DNA of 64,000 nt from Oxalicibacterium faecigallinarum (GCF_014635705.1 NZ_BMDI01000001.1:1993882-2057881), one strand, 5' to 3'. Shown: positions 33,773-42,447, counted from the first letter of the stretch. Notes: generated by a model not told the origin, from the letters alone. Made by a program: numbers and translations.

Positions 33773-34249
33773 ATGACCACGATAGATAATAATCGTCCGC
33801 CGAAACTGTACTACTTTTCGGATCGGCAAAAACTGGAACGCGCCCTGACAGCGGGCGAGTTTCGACTGGTTCCTCCTCAATTGCCGGCCCATGCTGCTGG
33901 CGATCATCCCTACCTGATCCTGAGCCTGGCGCAAAAGCCGGATGGCGCGCTGTTTGAAGGCAAACAGTCTGCCGATGCCTATCTGGTGATTCACGATGCC
34001 GAGCGTTTTGGTGAACGTGTACATCGTGTGGTGCAGCGAATTCTCCCCAACTGGGCCGGGATTGACGCAGCGATTTCGTATGGCAAGCCCAGTCCGCTCG
34101 GCCGCCTGTTTTCCAAGGAGCGGCCGCATGCGGATGAAGCCGAATGGCGTTTTGCTTGGCGGCCGATGCAGGCAAATGCATCGGCCAATCCGGTGACGAT
34201 TCAGCTCGGCACCATCGCCGATATTGCCGAGTTGCGCGTCAACGACTGA
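33773..34249 (+). CDS. Hypothetical protein
   Basis: A 158-residue soluble protein that I do not recognise. It opens PPKLYYFSDRQKLERALTAG and includes the strand-rich HPYLILSLAQKPDGALFEG, then a region with DAYLVIHDAERFGERVHRVV. It has no signal peptide, cysteine motif or membrane segment. Reading frame quality and neighbour spacing (47 bases to the next gene) support it as real. It could form a two-gene unit with the downstream pyridine nucleotide-disulfide oxidoreductase. Confidence 0.65.
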   Translation: MTTIDNNRPPKLYYFSDRQKLERALTAGEFRLVPPQLPAHAAGDHPYLILSLAQKPDGALFEGKQSADAYLVIHDAERFGERVHRVVQRILPNWAGIDAAISYGKPSPLGRLFSKERPHADEAEWRFAWRPMQANASANPVTIQLGTIADIAELRVND

Positions 34250-34296
34250 TGTCCGGCTGCATGTAGCGCAGCATGATCTGGAAGGCAGGAGACAAC

Positions 34297-35730
34297 ATGA
34301 AAGTAATCCAGTGTGACGTTGCCGTGATTGGCGCGGGCAGTGCCGGGCTGTCGGCATATCGCGCCGCACGTACGCATGACAAGCATGTGCTGCTGATCGA
34401 GGGCGGTGCCTATGGCACTACGTGCGCGCGTGTCGGCTGCATGCCAAGCAAACTGCTGATCGCTGCGGCAGAAACTGCTCACGCAGTGGCAACCGCAGAT
34501 GGCTTTGGCATCCATGTCGCTGACATGCAGATCGATGGCAAGGCCGTGATGCAACGCGTGCGCTCCGAGCGCGACCGCTTTGTCGGATTCGTACTGGAGA
34601 GTGTCGATGGCATTCCGGAAGCAGACCGTCTGCGGGGACAGGCACGTTTTCTCGCGCCTAATCGTCTGCAGGTTGGTGACGATGTGGAAGTGCAGGCAGC
34701 GCGGATCGTGATTGCCACCGGTTCGCGTCCGGCAATTCCCGACGGTTTGCGCGAATTGGGCACCCATTTGATCGTTAATGATGACGTGTTTGACTGGGAA
34801 GATCTGCCGGATTCGGTTGCTGTGATCGGTGCCGGTGTGATCGGTCTCGAGCTGGGGCAGGCCTTGCATCGGCTTGGCGTGCGCGTCGCTGTCTTCGGAC
34901 GTGGCGACCGGCTGGCGCAGATTGCTGATGAGGCTGTCAATCAGAAGGCGATTGACAGCATCGGTGCCGATATCGATTTGCGCATGCAAACCGAGGTCCT
35001 GTCGACGCATTTGGTTGGTGACGAGGTCGAACTGCAATCACGCGACGCGAATGGCAAGACGCGTACCGAGCGCTTTCGCTTCGTGCTGGCTGCGACCGGC
35101 CGTCGACCGAATGTGGATCAGTTGAGATTGGAAGTGACGGGCTTGCAACTGGATGACAAAGGCATTCCCTTATTCGATTCGCTGACGATGCAATGTGGCG
35201 AGAGTGCGATCTTCCTGGCTGGCGATGTCACCAATGACCGCCCCTTGTTGCACGAGGCAGCGGATGAAGGCCGGATTGCCGGCGACAACGCGGCGCGCTT
35301 TCCGGAGGTTGCCGACGGCCTGCGCCGTCTGCCCTTGAGCATTGCCTTCACCGATCCGCAGATTGCATCGGTCGGCAAAACGGCGCGTGATCTGGAACAG
35401 AACAGCTATATGACCGGGACGGTATCCTTCGACAATCAGGGCCGCAGTCGTGTCATGCGTCAGAATCACGGACTGCTGAAACTCTATGGCGAGCGTGGCA
35501 CGCATCGTTTCCTCGGTGCGGAAATGGTAGGGCCGCGTGCCGAGCATCTCGCCCATCTGCTCGCGTGGTCCTGCCAGAGCGGACTGACAGTCGGGCAGAT
35601 GCTGGATATGCCGTTTTATCATCCGGTCATCGAGGAAGGGGTGCGTACAGCCTTGCGCGATCTGAAGGAAAATCTGCTCAAGCAGGTCAATGACATCGAG
35701 CACTGTTCGGATTGCACACCAGGGATCTGA
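34297..35730 (+). CDS. Dihydrolipoamide dehydrogenase-like pyridine nucleotide-disulfide oxidoreductase
   Basis: A 477-residue flavoprotein of the Lpd/Gor family. FAD binds at VAVIGAGSAGLSAYR (residues 8-22), the redox-active disulfide is Cys43-Cys48 (YGTTCARVGCMPSK), and the NAD(P)H motif is VAVIGAGVIGLELGQAL (about 175-191). The C-terminal active-site His-Glu pair is in FYHPVIEEGVRTAL. The tail ends CSDCTPGI, an extra cysteine pair. The sequence lacks any 2-oxoacid dehydrogenase neighbour, so it may be a stand-alone lipoamide dehydrogenase, a mercuric-reductase-like or a soluble transhydrogenase-like enzyme. The ATG at 34297 has an AGGAGA site. Confidence 0.85.
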   Translation: MKVIQCDVAVIGAGSAGLSAYRAARTHDKHVLLIEGGAYGTTCARVGCMPSKLLIAAAETAHAVATADGFGIHVADMQIDGKAVMQRVRSERDRFVGFVLESVDGIPEADRLRGQARFLAPNRLQVGDDVEVQAARIVIATGSRPAIPDGLRELGTHLIVNDDVFDWEDLPDSVAVIGAGVIGLELGQALHRLGVRVAVFGRGDRLAQIADEAVNQKAIDSIGADIDLRMQTEVLSTHLVGDEVELQSRDANGKTRTERFRFVLAATGRRPNVDQLRLEVTGLQLDDKGIPLFDSLTMQCGESAIFLAGDVTNDRPLLHEAADEGRIAGDNAARFPEVADGLRRLPLSIAFTDPQIASVGKTARDLEQNSYMTGTVSFDNQGRSRVMRQNHGLLKLYGERGTHRFLGAEMVGPRAEHLAHLLAWSCQSGLTVGQMLDMPFYHPVIEEGVRTALRDLKENLLKQVNDIEHCSDCTPGI

Positions 35731-35970
35731 TCGCATTTATTTCACCTTTCTGTACGGTAGCGCCTGTTCAACTGTTAACAAGGTGTGGTAAAACTAGTTA
35801 CAAATCTGTATGACGTGTGTGTAAGCACGTGCAAGACGATGCGAGTTGGGTATTGCAACTAAACAAGTCTGTACGTGTCACAAAATGATCCATACGCAAT
35901 CTTCTATTTCAACTGCCGGCTTTGTCCTCGTCTGAGGATACAAAGACCGCTTCTAAAAAAGGGGCCATCC

Positions 35971-36273
35971 ATGAAAGCATCTACCTTGAAAACCACGCGC
36001 AGCGATATGAAAACCCTGGTGAAAGACGCGCAGGAATTGTTTCGCGAAGCGACCAGCTCAACCGGCGAACGCGCTGAAGAACTGCGTGCACGCGGCCTGC
36101 AACTGCTGGATACGGCTGTAGTGAAAGCACACGAAGTACAAACTGCCGCCCTCGAAACAGGCAAGGAAATTGCCGTCAAGACCGATGACTACGTCCATGA
36201 AAACCCATGGCGTGCTGTCACCATTGCAGCGGGCGTCGGCGTGCTGTTCGGCTTTCTCATCTCACGCAAGTAA
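35971..36273 (+). CDS. DUF883 (YqjD/ElaB-like) ribosome-associated membrane protein
   Basis: A 100-residue protein with a long amphipathic helix (TRSDMKTLVKDAQELFREA onward) and the C-terminal membrane helix of the DUF883 family, preceded by its VHENPWRAV signature and ending VGVLFGFLISRK. E. coli YqjD and ElaB anchor stationary-phase ribosomes to the inner membrane. This is the first of three genes of the YqjD-YqjE-YqjK type, which suggests a stationary-phase or stress role. An AAGGGGCC site precedes the ATG. Confidence 0.88.
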   Translation: MKASTLKTTRSDMKTLVKDAQELFREATSSTGERAEELRARGLQLLDTAVVKAHEVQTAALETGKEIAVKTDDYVHENPWRAVTIAAGVGVLFGFLISRK

Positions 36274-36285
36274 ACTGGAGCTATC

Positions 36286-36678
36286 ATGGAGCGCCAAACC
36301 ACACGTTCTCAGAACGCCGATTCCGGCCTGATGGGTGGCGTGGCGGGCCTGATCCGCAACGCCTTTGGTCTGCTGATGAGCCGCGTCGAGCTGGCTGCAT
36401 TGGAGCTGGCCGAGATCCGCGCCAACGCTGCCCGACTGGCGATCCTGTTCGCACTGGGCGTTATCGTTGCATGGTTTGCGGTGGCCTATTGGTCGGCGCT
36501 CATCGTGTACCTCAGTTGGCCTTCGCTAGGCTGGAAGATTTTGCTCATCATGGCACTGGTGGCAACGGTCGTGGCGATTGCGCTGTTCCTCTACATCCAG
36601 TCGTTGATCAAGCAAGGCAAGTTCTCGATGCCGGCGACGATGGAAGAACTGCGCAATGATCATGATGCGCTGTCCTAA
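36286..36678 (+). CDS. YqjE-like (DUF1469, phage holin superfamily) membrane protein
   Basis: A 130-residue inner membrane protein with two helices, LFALGVIVAWFAVAYWSALIVYL and ILLIMALVATVVAIALFLYI. An N-terminal helix contains SRVELAALELAEIRANAARL, typical of YqjE. It follows the YqjD-like gene by 12 bases in the same operon, as in E. coli. Despite the holin superfamily name it is not part of a phage. The function is unknown and probably linked to membrane physiology at low growth. Confidence 0.85.
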   Translation: MERQTTRSQNADSGLMGGVAGLIRNAFGLLMSRVELAALELAEIRANAARLAILFALGVIVAWFAVAYWSALIVYLSWPSLGWKILLIMALVATVVAIALFLYIQSLIKQGKFSMPATMEELRNDHDALS

Positions 36679-36692
36679 TGGAAGAGAATCGC

Positions 36693-37076
36693 ATGTCTAA
36701 GCCTGAATCCATTGAGCCGGTCGAAACACTGGCGCAGCAAAAAGAACGTCTCATTCTCCAATGCCGCGCTTACAGGGCTGGCTTGGGCCAATCGAGAAAC
36801 GTCGTGCGTTCCAACCTCGGGCGTGAGGCATTGGCCAAGACGGCACTGAGTCTGGTGGGCGCGCGAGCGCATTCTGCATTGTCCAATGTGTCCGATCTGA
36901 TCAATCTGAGTGGCGGTCTGTCGCTGGCCAAAATTCAGCGCATGGCACCGTATGTATTGAGCGGCATTACGTTTCTGTCCCGTCGCTCTGTGCTCAAACC
37001 AGTTTTGCGCGGCGCGGCGTTGGTGGCCGCATTGGGAGCGGGTTTGTACTTCTTTTCCAAAAAGAAGAAAAACTGA
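36693..37076 (+). CDS. YqjK-like membrane protein
   Basis: A 127-residue protein, third of the yqjD-yqjE-yqjK-like set. An N-terminal helix with AQQKERLILQCRAYRAGL is typical, and a C-terminal hydrophobic helix (LRGAALVAALGAGLYFFSKKKKN) ends in lysines that anchor it in the membrane. The first ATG of the frame overlaps the upstream stop (36678), but ATG 36693 has a GGAAGAG site at a good distance, so I prefer it. A terminator follows. Confidence 0.75.
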   Translation: MSKPESIEPVETLAQQKERLILQCRAYRAGLGQSRNVVRSNLGREALAKTALSLVGARAHSALSNVSDLINLSGGLSLAKIQRMAPYVLSGITFLSRRSVLKPVLRGAALVAALGAGLYFFSKKKKN

Positions 37077-37110
37077 TTGTTGCGGCGGCATATTCACACC
37101 GCCTCAATGT

Positions 37111-37138
37111 AAAAAGCCGACTTCAAGTCGGCTTTTTA
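37111..37138. terminator. Bidirectional terminator
   Basis: Stem AAAAAGCCGACT (37111-37122) pairs with AGTCGGCTTTTT (37126-37137) around TCA. It lies between the yqjK-like gene and the convergent cytochrome gene and works on both strands. Confidence 0.88.
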
Positions 37139-37154
37139 CTTATGCGTGCCCTGA

Positions 37155-37712
37155 TTACTGTTTAACGGGTTGTTCTGGCGCGGCAGGTGCAGTAGCGGCT
37201 GCATCAGCCGGTTTGGTTGCCGGCACGGCAAATTTGGCACCGGCATTGTTTGCCATCATGACAGTTGCCAGCGCGACTTCCTTGTCATCCAGTTCAGGAT
37301 GGCCACCCTTTGCCGGCATCATGCGGATACCTTCGATCGCATGCTTGACCAACGTGTCATAGCCTTGCGCAATCCGGTCTTTCCACGCGGCGGCATCGCC
37401 AAGCTTGGGCGCGCCCGCCACACCGGCTGCATGGCACATGGCGCACGCCATTTTGTAGACTTCCTCGCCCGTTTTCAGAACTTGCGGTGCGTTCTCTTCC
37501 TTGAGGGTAAAGCCATCGTCTGCGACAGGTTTGATGCGGTTTTCGATGGCAGCGGCAGAATTGTCCGAGCCAGCGCCGACCTGTTTGTCATTGGTGACAA
37601 AGATAACCAGCAGGACAATACAGACGATCGGAACCAGAAAGCCGGCTACGACGGCCACGATGAGTTGCTTGGGGGTTTTGATTGCGGATTCTTCATGATG
37701 TGCGTCGCTCAT
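37155..37712 (-). CDS. Membrane-anchored cytochrome c (cytochrome c5-like)
   Basis: A 185-residue c-type cytochrome. The N-terminal helix (LIVAVVAGFLVPIVCIVLLVIFV) is uncleaved and anchors it to the inner membrane. One haem site is Cys90-x-x-Cys93-His94 (MACAMCHAAG), with the distal ligand probably in GIRMMPAKGG. A low-complexity Ala/Pro tail (PADAAATAPAAPEQ) follows. It would carry electrons to a terminal oxidase or similar on the periplasmic side. A GAGGGAAC site precedes the ATG, and there is a promoter-like sequence about 90 bases upstream. Confidence 0.87.
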   Translation of the reverse strand: MSDAHHEESAIKTPKQLIVAVVAGFLVPIVCIVLLVIFVTNDKQVGAGSDNSAAAIENRIKPVADDGFTLKEENAPQVLKTGEEVYKMACAMCHAAGVAGAPKLGDAAAWKDRIAQGYDTLVKHAIEGIRMMPAKGGHPELDDKEVALATVMMANNAGAKFAVPATKPADAAATAPAAPEQPVKQ

Positions 37713-37801
37713 TGTTCCCTCAATATAATTTTGAAATCAAAATAAGCGGGTCAGGGACCTCGCCGAGGAGTATCGACTGCAAGATTTCGCAAAACTGACC
37801 G

Positions 37802-37831
37802 ATTATAGACACAAAACAATCGATCTGGGAA
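37802..37831 (-). promoter_or_regulatory. Candidate promoter of the cytochrome c gene
   Basis: On the minus strand TTCCCA (37831-37826), an 18-base spacer and TATAAT (37807-37802), leaving a leader of about 80-85 bases before the start at 37712. The -35 match is weak. Confidence 0.4.
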
Positions 37832-37904
37832 CGTGGGCACTGGCACTAACGTGGACGGCCTGCCTGAAAAACGGTATCCTTCAGGCCTCCGCACGTTCTC
37901 CCAT

Positions 37905-37980
37905 GCGGCTGTAGCTCAGTGGATAGAGTATTGGCCTCCGAAGCCAAGGGTCGCTGGTTCGATTCCAGCCAGCCGCACCA
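37905..37980 (+). tRNA. tRNA-Arg (CCG)
   Basis: A 76-base tRNA: 5' GCGGCTG pairs with 3' CAGCCGC, D-arm TAGCTCAGTGGATAGAG, anticodon CCG in CCTCCGAAG, T-arm CTGGTTCGATTCCAG, and encoded ACCA end. It reads CGG codons. Confidence 0.95.
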
Positions 37981-38074
37981 GTCAAATCAGCACGCGTTTT
38001 GTTCCTGGCAGTTCAAACGTATCTTGCAAGCCTGCAGTCGAACGGCTGCCTTAGCCCTGTCAGCAATCAATGAA

Positions 38075-38398
38075 TTATTGCGACTGACCATCGTACAGAC
38101 GACGGCAGGCCACGCCGATCATGATGACGGCACGCTGGCTCGGCGTATCAACGGTTTTCTTCTGAATGCATTCCGCGCCGCTCTTGTAAGAAGCAGAGAG
38201 CCAGCTTCCGCCTGAGCCATGTACCACCGCACTGTAGCCATCCGGGTATTGTGCAATGCAATACTGATGCACCGCATTGGCGGCCGCATTGTACGGCGTG
38301 CCGGGTGCCTTATCGAGGATGCACGTCGCGTAATTACCGGCAAATGCGGGAGGCGTGATGAATGCCAGACTGAGGGCGATGCGATGGGCGGGTGTCAT
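38075..38398 (-). CDS. Small exported cysteine-containing protein, unknown
   Basis: A 107-residue protein with a probable signal peptide (MTPAHRIALSLAFITPPAFA). The mature part has four cysteines (YATCILDK, HQYCIAQ, AECIQK, VACRRLY), suggesting two disulfide bonds. I start at the ATG at 38398 because the longer frame destroys the signal. It does not match a family I can name. It lies 59 bases after the phosphoesterase gene stop on the same strand and may be transcribed with it. Confidence 0.55.
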   Translation of the reverse strand: MTPAHRIALSLAFITPPAFAGNYATCILDKAPGTPYNAAANAVHQYCIAQYPDGYSAVVHGSGGSWLSASYKSGAECIQKKTVDTPSQRAVIMIGVACRRLYDGQSQ

Positions 38399-38457
38399 GC
38401 CGACGTTATATCTTGCCGCTACGCAAGCCGTCAATCCTTGTGCGGTGATGCGACAGA

Positions 38458-39264
38458 TTATGTGTCGCGTGCCAGTTGCTCGGCGGTCGTCAGACGGAAT
38501 GCGTCAGCCTTGTCTGCATAATCCCAGCGCTCCACCAGACAATGCGCCGGTTGGCTGGCTTGATAGCGGATGATGTTGACCGAGTTGCCGGCGTCAAAGC
38601 GGATGCGGGAAGACAGCGCAGTGCCGGCTTGTACTGCCCACATGCGACGCGGCAAGTCCGGCATGCTGGCATGCAGTGGCGAGATGGATGGTCGGTGAAT
38701 GTGGCCGCCCAGAATCAGGTCGGCACCGGCCGCCGCCCAGGTACGGATTGCTTCTTCATGCCCGCGCAGCAGGTTTTCCCGATCTTCGGGTCGGGTTACA
38801 TGCACAGGCTGATGGGTCACGACGATGCGTAGTTGAGCAGGCTGAGCCCGGCGCAGTCTGGTTGCGACATCGTCGCGCTGCGCGCGCGAGACTTCGCCCT
38901 GTACATGCCGGTAACGGCGCGTGGTGTTGACGCCGATGACGAGCACGTCGAGCGATGTGTAGACAGGTTCCAGTTCGGTGCCGAATGAGCGTGCATAGCG
39001 ACCATACGGGGTAAAAAAGCGCGACACCAGATCAAACAGCGGGATATCGTGATTGCCCGGGATAACCAGCGTGGAAGGTACTTTCAGTCGGTCGATAAAG
39101 TCACGCGCCGCTTCAAACTCGGTACGCAAGGCGCGTTGCGTGATGTCACCCGAGAGGATGACGAGATCCGGCGCTTGCTCTCTGGACAGGCGTTGCAAGG
39201 CTGCGACGACCGGTGCGCGTTCGGTACCAAAATGCGAATCCGAGATATGCAGGATGACCGTCAT
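38458..39264 (-). CDS. Calcineurin-type metallophosphoesterase
   Basis: A 268-residue phosphoesterase with all metal-binding motifs in order: ISDSHFG (7-13), SGDIT near 38, PGNHD near 69, VTHQP, and GGHIHRP. It resembles the CpdA/YfcE-like and DNA-repair-type groups, so the substrate (cyclic nucleotide, phospholipid or other phosphodiester) is open. Its start codon overlaps the stop of the upstream lipid-kinase-like gene by 4 bases (ATGA), so the two are translationally coupled, which hints at a lipid or headgroup role. Confidence 0.85.
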   Translation of the reverse strand: MTVILHISDSHFGTERAPVVAALQRLSREQAPDLVILSGDITQRALRTEFEAARDFIDRLKVPSTLVIPGNHDIPLFDLVSRFFTPYGRYARSFGTELEPVYTSLDVLVIGVNTTRRYRHVQGEVSRAQRDDVATRLRRAQPAQLRIVVTHQPVHVTRPEDRENLLRGHEEAIRTWAAAGADLILGGHIHRPSISPLHASMPDLPRRMWAVQAGTALSSRIRFDAGNSVNIIRYQASQPAHCLVERWDYADKADAFRLTTAEQLARDT

Positions 39265-40229
39265 GCGTTTGCGCTTTCTTCGGCTTGCGGGCGCGTTGCC
39301 GCTTTCAGCAAATACAAGGGTTCGGGCGACACTCGGAAGTCCAGCGGCGCGTTCATCCAGGCAATTTCGCCATCCATGGCGACCTTGATGCGACGCACGT
39401 GATAGAGCTTGGAAGGTTTGACCGTCAGGCGCGAAAAACCAAAGTTGATGATGTTGTCCGCTTCACCCAGTTTGCCGAAGGCGCCCCATACCATCAACCA
39501 CAACAGGGCGAGTGTGCCAACTGGTCGTACGGCAATCGCCGCCAATTGACCATCCTCGATCAACTCGGATTCGGGAATGCCGATCTGTTCGAGTTGCAGG
39601 CGGTTGTTGCCGATGAAGAGTGTCGGCGTACGCAGTGTGGACGTGTTTCCTTGCGCTTCCAGCGTGATACGTAATTGTCGATAACCGTGACAGACTGTGG
39701 CCAGCCCGGACCAGGCTGCAACGAGACGACTGCGACCATACTGCTGTTTATAGGTTTCGCGTTCTTCAAGCACCTGCGGATACAGGCCGAGGCTGGCGTT
39801 GACGAGGAAAATGCGGTCGTTCAGCATGCCAACCTGGACAGCCTGCGGCGTTGCGTGCAACAGATCTTGTACGGCATCCTCGATCTGTTCCGACAGGCCG
39901 TGCGTACGTCCGAAATAATTGAATGTGCCTTGTGGCAGCGCGCCGAAAGCGCAACCGCTGCCGATGACGGCATTGGCGACGGCATTGAGCGTACCATCAC
40001 CACCTACCGCGACCACCGCACCACCACATTCTTTGGCTGCTTCTACAGCTTCCCGCGCAACCCGAGACAGATCGCCGGCGTCGTCGACCAGACAGATTCG
40101 ATGAGGTCGCCCCGCTTCCTGCATCACACGCTCGATGATGTCGTGTGTCTCTGATTTGTCGTTACGACCGGAACCGGCATTCATGATGAAAAACAGCGGG
40201 CAGTCTGATTGAAAGGAAGGGGCTGACAT
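39261..40229 (-). CDS. Diacylglycerol/lipid kinase family protein (YegS-like)
   Basis: A 322-residue kinase with the DAGK catalytic domain. Conserved pieces are FIMNAGSGRND near residue 14, VVAVGGDGTLNAVANAVIG near 72-90 (the nucleotide loop), and FGALPQGTFNYFGRTHGL. The C-terminal beta domain includes AAIAVRPVGTLALLWLM. YegS phosphorylates phosphatidylglycerol; the true substrate here is not known. It forms a two-gene operon with the phosphoesterase. Confidence 0.85.
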   Translation of the reverse strand: MSAPSFQSDCPLFFIMNAGSGRNDKSETHDIIERVMQEAGRPHRICLVDDAGDLSRVAREAVEAAKECGGAVVAVGGDGTLNAVANAVIGSGCAFGALPQGTFNYFGRTHGLSEQIEDAVQDLLHATPQAVQVGMLNDRIFLVNASLGLYPQVLEERETYKQQYGRSRLVAAWSGLATVCHGYRQLRITLEAQGNTSTLRTPTLFIGNNRLQLEQIGIPESELIEDGQLAAIAVRPVGTLALLWLMVWGAFGKLGEADNIINFGFSRLTVKPSKLYHVRRIKVAMDGEIAWMNAPLDFRVSPEPLYLLKAATRPQAEESANA

Positions 40230-40413
40230 ACATCTCTCGCGCTTGTTATTGTGGTTGGGACGCGGCCGGAAAACAACACGGCGAAATGCGTTATTGCTAG
40301 TGAGACACTGTTCTGTCTTGCGGGTTTCCCGCTTTATTCATAGAGCCTTAAAAAAAGAAAATCCCTTGTTTATGGGATGGGCAGGGTGAGATGTGAAAAC
40401 TAATATTCCGCGC

Positions 40414-40425
40414 GGCAACGTTGCC
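40414..40425 (+). promoter_or_regulatory. 12-bp palindrome GGCAACGTTGCC in the OMP leader
   Basis: A perfect 12-base palindrome that begins 32 bases before the OMP-like start codon. It may be an operator or a small hairpin near the ribosome site. A GC-rich hairpin at 40320-40332 (GCGGG TTT CCCGC) lies further upstream. Confidence 0.4.
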
Positions 40426-40445
40426 TTAAATTAATGGAATAGAAA

Positions 40446-41018
40446 ATGAAGAAACAGATGTTGGCAGTATTGGTTGGCGCGATGATGGCTTTGCCTGTTG
40501 TGGCTTCGGCACAAACTAGCTATGTTGGTATCAACGTAGGTAATGCAAAGCAAAAAGTTGGTATCGAAGATGCCACTGGTTCTATTAAAGACAGCAGCAC
40601 TGGTTACAAGATCTACGGCGGATACAATTTCAACCAAAATCTCGGCATTGAAGGCGGTTATGTCAGCTTCGGCAAAGGTAAGGTCGCATATGACGATGGC
40701 ACAGCGTCGGGAGAAGTGCAATCAAAGCCACGCGCTCTTTACGCGGCAGTAACGGGCAATCTTCCTCTTAGCAATGCATTCGCTTTGACTGCGAAAGCTG
40801 GTGTTGCATTTAATCGCGTAAAAGTACATGACACAGGTTATGGTGACTCTGTTAGTGAATCGCGTACAACGCCAATGTTCGGCGTTGGCGCTTCTTACGG
40901 TTTCTCCAAGAATATTGCAGTAGTGGTGGAATACGAGAATTTTGGAAAAGTCGCTAAAGGTGAAGGCCTTTACCTGAAAGCGAATTTGATTTCTGCTGGT
41001 GTTCGTTACAGCTTCTAA
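40446..41018 (+). CDS. Outer membrane beta-barrel protein (OmpA/Opa-like)
   Basis: A 190-residue small porin-like protein with a signal peptide (LPVVASAQ) and a barrel of about eight strands. Alternating strands include GYKIYGGYNFNQNLGIEGGYVSFG, PRALYAAVTGNLPL and KNIAVVVEYENFG. It ends in the aromatic YSF motif recognised by the BAM machinery. It has no peptidoglycan-binding domain. The local base composition is more AT-rich than its neighbours. Function is probably structural or adhesive. A terminator follows. Confidence 0.82.
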   Translation: MKKQMLAVLVGAMMALPVVASAQTSYVGINVGNAKQKVGIEDATGSIKDSSTGYKIYGGYNFNQNLGIEGGYVSFGKGKVAYDDGTASGEVQSKPRALYAAVTGNLPLSNAFALTAKAGVAFNRVKVHDTGYGDSVSESRTTPMFGVGASYGFSKNIAVVVEYENFGKVAKGEGLYLKANLISAGVRYSF

Positions 41019-41041
41019 TAAAACAAAGCAGTGTGAAACTG

Positions 41042-41065
41042 AGCCGGCATTAGCCGGCTTTTTCT
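41042..41065 (+). terminator. Terminator after the OMP gene
   Basis: Stem AGCCGGC (41042-41048) pairs with GCCGGCT (41053-41059) around ATTA, then TTTTTCTTT. Confidence 0.85.
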
Positions 41066-41135
41066 TTGCGGCACTAAATTCAATCTGGATGGTCTTTATC
41101 ATGCATTCATCAAATTCCAAAACGAGGAGATTCTC

Positions 41136-41834
41136 ATGCGCGCAATATTAATTGCATTAACGTTACTGCTATCCGCCTGTGCCGCACCGCGCGAGAGCCT
41201 CATGTTCCCATCCCCTTATCAAGCCTCTGGTAATGAGCCGTTTTGGCACATTCTCATTACAGACCAAACCGCAGTCATTGAGCGGCCGGATCATGCGCCG
41301 GTGACGCGCTCCCTGCATGAAATTACCAATGTCCGAAGCGGTTGGGAGCTGCGCGGTACGGACCTGAAGATCAATGTGACGACCATGCGCTGTGAGAATG
41401 ACATGAGCGGCGCACTGTTTACGCATGCCGTGGCGATGGAACTCGATGGCATGAAGTACAAAGGTTGCGGCGGCACTGAGTTGCCGCCGGATGGCATCAA
41501 CATGACACAGTGGAATCTGATCATGCTTGGCTCGCGAGCGTTGACAGCAGAAGTGCGGCCGTTTCTCGCAATCGACGGACAGGGCAAAGTCAGCGGCCTG
41601 GATGGTTGTAACCGGATGGCTGGCGGATTTGCCTTTCTGCCCAACGGCACCATCGAACATTCGGCGCAGGGCTGGATCTCCACCAGAATGGCTTGTCCAC
41701 AACCACAGATGGAGCTTGCCAGTGAGTATGGAAAGGCGCTACGTGCGAGCACGCATTGGCGTTTTGAAGGCGCCCATCTGGTGTTACTGAATCCGCAAGG
41801 TGTGCCAGTACTGCGTTACCAACGTACTTACTGA
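41136..41834 (+). CDS. META/HslJ-domain lipoprotein
   Basis: A 232-residue lipoprotein, lipobox LLSAC (Cys15). The first half (about 25-115) is a domain of the COG3650 type, with NEPFWHILI and CENDMSGALFTHAV. The second half is a META/HslJ domain with the hallmark LDGCNRMAGGF and STRMACPQPQMELASEYGKAL. HslJ proteins are linked to heat shock and novobiocin resistance. This fusion is common in proteobacteria. GAGGAG lies before the ATG. Confidence 0.8.
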   Translation: MRAILIALTLLLSACAAPRESLMFPSPYQASGNEPFWHILITDQTAVIERPDHAPVTRSLHEITNVRSGWELRGTDLKINVTTMRCENDMSGALFTHAVAMELDGMKYKGCGGTELPPDGINMTQWNLIMLGSRALTAEVRPFLAIDGQGKVSGLDGCNRMAGGFAFLPNGTIEHSAQGWISTRMACPQPQMELASEYGKALRASTHWRFEGAHLVLLNPQGVPVLRYQRTY

Positions 41835-41898
41835 CACTCGTATTCGGTGACTAGTCATTGCAAACCTTGCTGAACCGGCAGTGCTGCACTCCCGTGTC

Positions 41899-42324
41899 CT
41901 ATTTAAATGCCGGGACGGAAATCTCCGACAAGGTAGCGCCTACTGCATGCAGGTCGGCACTTTCGACGGCGAAGTCTCCAAGGGACACGATGCCCACCAA
42001 TCGTTTTTCACTGTTGACGATGGGCAGACGGCGAACCTGATGTTCGGACATCACGCGGGCGCCTTCTTCCACTGAGTCGCTTTCATAGGCCCAAACAATG
42101 CCGGGCGACATGATCTCGCGTATTTTTGTATTGCCTGATTTGCCTTCTGCCAGCGCACGCACAGTCAGATCGCGGTCGGAGATGGCTCCGATCATGCGAT
42201 CGTTTTCGCCCACGGGCAGCATGCCGAAACCGCCGTCGCGCATTTGTTTGGCTGCTTCACTGATCGTCGCTTCAGGACTGATGACTTTGACATGGGGACT
42301 CATCACGGTTTTGAGGGTTTGCAT
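41899..42324 (-). CDS. CBS-domain protein
   Basis: A 141-residue protein made of two CBS domains that form a Bateman module: TVMSPHVKVISPEATISEAAKQM with GAISDRDLTVRALAEG, then EIMSPGIVWAYESDSVEEGARVM with LVGIVSLGDFAV. Such stand-alone modules bind adenine nucleotides and act as energy or ionic-strength sensors. The start ATG is at 42324 with AAGGAG upstream. It is in the same direction as the two small genes upstream of it. Confidence 0.88.
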   Translation of the reverse strand: MQTLKTVMSPHVKVISPEATISEAAKQMRDGGFGMLPVGENDRMIGAISDRDLTVRALAEGKSGNTKIREIMSPGIVWAYESDSVEEGARVMSEHQVRRLPIVNSEKRLVGIVSLGDFAVESADLHAVGATLSEISVPAFK

Positions 42325-42447
42325 GATGCACTCCTTGAATGAGGTTGAACACAATCCTGCAGCAGCTCGCCGCGGGATGGGATGATTGAGAAATGGCAGC
42401 GGTGCGTGTCGCAAGCGGATAGGCGACAAACACCGCCAGATTTAGAT

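Noticed and set aside
36286..36678. Holin superfamily name suggested a prophage remnant
   Set aside because: The gene is a YqjE-type membrane protein in a conserved yqjD-yqjE-yqjK-like set, and no other phage genes are present.
40320..40332. GCGGG-TTT-CCCGC hairpin upstream of the outer membrane protein gene
   Set aside because: It resembles a terminator but no gene on the plus strand ends before it; a small RNA cannot be supported from sequence alone.
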